A program made the translations under genes and the position numbers. A stretch of DNA of 64,000 bases. Origin: Bacillus subtilis. GTDB lineage: Bacteria; Bacillota; Bacilli; Bacillales; Bacillaceae_C. The notes below the pieces were generated by a model. The model saw nothing but the letters and a program-made list of their open reading frames with translations, did no database searches and had not been told where the DNA came from. This document shows, piece after piece, positions 62,380 through 64,000 of this stretch (position 1 is the first letter of the stretch; each line of letters begins with the position of its first letter). Location of the stretch: assembly GCF_008764245.1 (NCBI RefSeq), contig NZ_VTQV01000008.1, forward strand, positions 1 to 64,000, given 5' to 3'.

Positions 62380-62859
62380 ATGGCTGATTATACGATAGTA
62401 GAAAAAGACAGCTTTACCGTTTTAGGTATTGGAACTGAGTTGAAGAGCGACTACACAGACTTTGCTGGCATCAACAAGGAAAAGGCAGACTTTTGGCAGG
62501 CAGTCAAACAAGATGGAAGGCTTGATGCTTTAAAATCGATCGCCACAAATCACTACATTTTTGCTGTGAACGAAGCGGTCAATAACAAGATGATGCATTA
62601 TGCTGGGGTCATGACAGAGGCATCGCTCCCAGAAGCAACCAGGCTTATCCAATTTCCTAAAGGGGAATACCTTGTTGTGAAAGGCGAAGGGCAAACCGGT
62701 GAGGAGCTGAGTCAAAAGCTGACAGGCATTGCCTTTGGTCAAGTCTTACCAGAAGTAAAGGATTTTGCCTATGTCGGCGGGCCCAATGCAACGGTTGAGA
62801 TGGGGCAAAAAAATGGTTTGGTATTTGGGGAAATGTGGATTCCTGTTGTTAGGAAATAA
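62380..62859 (+). CDS. yobU: Effector-binding (GyrI-like) domain protein, YobU-like
   Basis: A 159-residue stand-alone effector-binding domain of the GyrI/AraC-C-terminal (SOUL-like) superfamily. It has the opening YTIVEKDSFTVLGIGTEL, then LIQFPKGEYLVVKGEGQTGEEL and the closing EMWIPVV. Such proteins bind small hydrophobic molecules or hydrolyse reactive compounds. The ATG at 62380 follows GAGGAAGG. It is divergent from its presumed regulator YobV. Confidence 0.88.
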   Translation: MADYTIVEKDSFTVLGIGTELKSDYTDFAGINKEKADFWQAVKQDGRLDALKSIATNHYIFAVNEAVNNKMMHYAGVMTEASLPEATRLIQFPKGEYLVVKGEGQTGEELSQKLTGIAFGQVLPEVKDFAYVGGPNATVEMGQKNGLVFGEMWIPVVRK

Positions 62860-62974
62860 GCCATTGGGAATATCAAAACAGCAGCATGCTCTCCCAAGTG
62901 ACCTGCTCCCTATTAAAGGGGAGCAGTGCTTAAGGGCAATTTTCATACACGCTCTTTGGTTGTAAAATCGCCAA

Positions 62975-63367
62975 ACGTCGATCGGATGATGCCTTAATAT
63001 ATTGGTTTGAGCCACTCTTTGCTGAATCTTTAACTGTTCATATTGGTATAAATGAAACCCCATTCGATAATGGGATGTGCGAACAGTTTTTTCATCCTTC
63101 TCAAACCGTACCTCTTTTATAATCCAGCCCTCCTCCAGCCATCTAAAGGTTAGAGGGTCACGGTCATCTAAGTTGACCTTTTTCCTGGTCGTAAATGCTA
63201 AAGACTCCAATTTATGGTCGATTAACATTTCCATTGGTTTAGGCGTTTGGATGGATAATGTTAATAGACCCAAAACTCGATAGGTTCTCTTCGAACGCTT
63301 TATAAATTTTTGCTTCTATTAAAAGTCCTCCCTCTGTAGGGTGATTCCACTCCAACTCCTCCCACTT
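62975..63367 (-). pseudogene. Frameshifted remnant of an unidentified gene
   Basis: On the minus strand two overlapping frames look coding. The first (63367-63239) reads KWEELEWNHPTEGGLLIEAK and then IYKAFEENLSSF before a stop. The second continues from about 63270 with PKPMEMLIDHKLESLAFTTR and then DPLTFRWLEEGWIIKEVRFE, fading near 62975. Neither has a start codon with a ribosome site. I do not recognise the family. The frame runs on antisense to yobU, but that part is surely a shadow. Confidence 0.4.
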
Positions 63368-63567
63368 TTAAGAATGAAATCTTTAATATATTTATAGAGT
63401 GAATTTTCTATCATACCAATACCTCATTTATGATCAGATATTCTTATTCTAACAAATTAATGGGATCGAATTCTTATGTATCCTTGGAACTATACCCTCA
63501 TCACTACCACCAAATATGGTAGAATAAGGGTAAAATATGAAACTTTTGTTGTTGGAGGTACATACCG

Positions 63568-64000
63568 ATGAAATTGAATGTCGAGCAGCGAAAGATTGTG
63601 GAGTTAGAGCCAAATGGGCATATGTTGATTAAGGGGGTAGCTGGTTCTGGCAAGACAACCGTGGCTATACGGAGAATATCGTTTTTACAGACACATTATT
63701 GTCCAGAAAGTGATGATAATATTTTACTCGTTACGTTTAATAGAACACTACTTAACTATATTCATCACCAATATAAGAAACTAGAAGATGAAGAAAAGGG
63801 AGATCTCGCTACATGGTTAACTGGCAATCAGAATGTGACCATTAAAACAATTAACCAAATTATGATTGGTCATTTTAAAGACTATTCGAATCAGCATAAT
63901 CCTGAACTTAACATTGCGGATCAGCGTGCAGAATATGCAACCATCGAACAAGCGATAGATCAATTGCAAGAGGAATTTCCTAATATAAAATTACTTTCCC
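63568..64000 (+). CDS. UvrD/Rep-like DNA helicase, N-terminal part (cut by window end)
   Basis: The first 144 residues of a superfamily 1 helicase. It opens MKLNVEQRKIVELE, with the Q-motif glutamine, and has Walker A GVAGSGKTT (about residues 23-31). The motif Ia region LLVTFNRTLLNYI and the following TIKTINQIM block are typical of UvrD-like enzymes. The gene has GGAGG before its ATG and continues beyond the window. Related families include nuclease-linked and RecD-like helicases, so the exact type is open. Confidence 0.85.
   Translation, partial: MKLNVEQRKIVELEPNGHMLIKGVAGSGKTTVAIRRISFLQTHYCPESDDNILLVTFNRTLLNYIHHQYKKLEDEEKGDLATWLTGNQNVTIKTINQIMIGHFKDYSNQHNPELNIADQRAEYATIEQAIDQLQEEFPNIKLLS

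Noticed and set aside
62746-62960. Antisense extension of the decayed gene across yobU
   Set aside because: The sequence loses protein-like character and only mirrors the conserved yobU codons. I kept only the part upstream of yobU as a remnant.
1-64000. CRISPR arrays, rRNA/tRNA genes, prophage or intact insertion sequences
   Set aside because: I saw no regular spacer-repeat array, RNA gene, integrase or transposase frame anywhere in the window.

Overview
The window reads as chromosomal DNA of a low-GC, Gram-positive, endospore-former-type bacterium of the family Bacillaceae. Strong AGGAGG-type ribosome binding sites, TTGACA/TATAAT promoters and U-tailed hairpin terminators occur throughout. 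Many genes look like Bacillus proteins: CsoR, AhpC/AhpF, YfmJ, Mqo, YkvR, YkpA, RNase J, HPr/Enzyme I, YesL and the YobU/YobV pair. I cannot name the species. No rRNA, tRNA, CRISPR array, prophage or intact insertion sequence was seen.

Layout. 0.2-5.7 kb: a minus-strand operon of two zinc-ribbon ABC exporter half-transporters with a DUF1854 protein between them. 5.8-8.1 kb: a TolB-like propeller protein, a lipoprotein cyclophilin and an orphan CsoR. 8.5-10.8 kb: the peroxide-defence operon ahpC-ahpF behind a PerR-box-like site. 11-16.4 kb: class I fructose-bisphosphate aldolase, a CoA-transferase, a YfmJ-type reductase and malate:quinone oxidoreductase. 16.7-22.0 kb: a complete 2-aminoethylphosphonate module with ATPase, fused permease, binding protein, transaminase PhnW and hydrolase PhnX. 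22.4-29.8 kb: two luciferase-like flavin oxidoreductases, DUF4317, NUDIX, YkvR, BrnQ, a GntR regulator and two gene fragments. 30-37.5 kb: a MetE-like methyltransferase, RNase J, a MarR-MFS efflux pair and the ABC-F protein YkpA. 37.9-42.5 kb: an ECF sigma/anti-sigma pair divergent from a NEW3-protein/ABC-transporter operon. 42.7-49.5 kb: a ProP-like carrier, ptsH-ptsI with an antitermination leader, an LprI-like lipoprotein, an unknown membrane protein and Ohr. 49.9-61 kb: a glycan-utilisation locus (YesL, LacI, LplBC-type permeases, binding protein, GH2 enzyme, wall-anchored GH5 enzyme). 61.3-64 kb: YobV/YobU, a decayed gene and the start of a UvrD-like helicase.

The most interesting signals are regulatory. 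The ptsHI leader has a clear RAT antiterminator overlapping an intrinsic terminator, the arrangement used by LicT/SacY-type proteins, but no sugar-specific EII gene lies between it and ptsH. The glycan locus has three near-identical AAAAACGTTTTT palindromes: one on the lacI start site, and two spaced 31 bp apart before the transporter operon. The MarR gene has two tandem operator-like repeats on its promoter. Both marR and lacI have a good Shine-Dalgarno sequence placed for an AUA codon rather than for the ATG/GTG that overlaps it.

Three families of dispersed intergenic repeats are scattered through the window. Two are short palindromes and one is a longer GC-richer block. Several decayed gene ends lie beside them, so the intergenic regions look actively remodelled.
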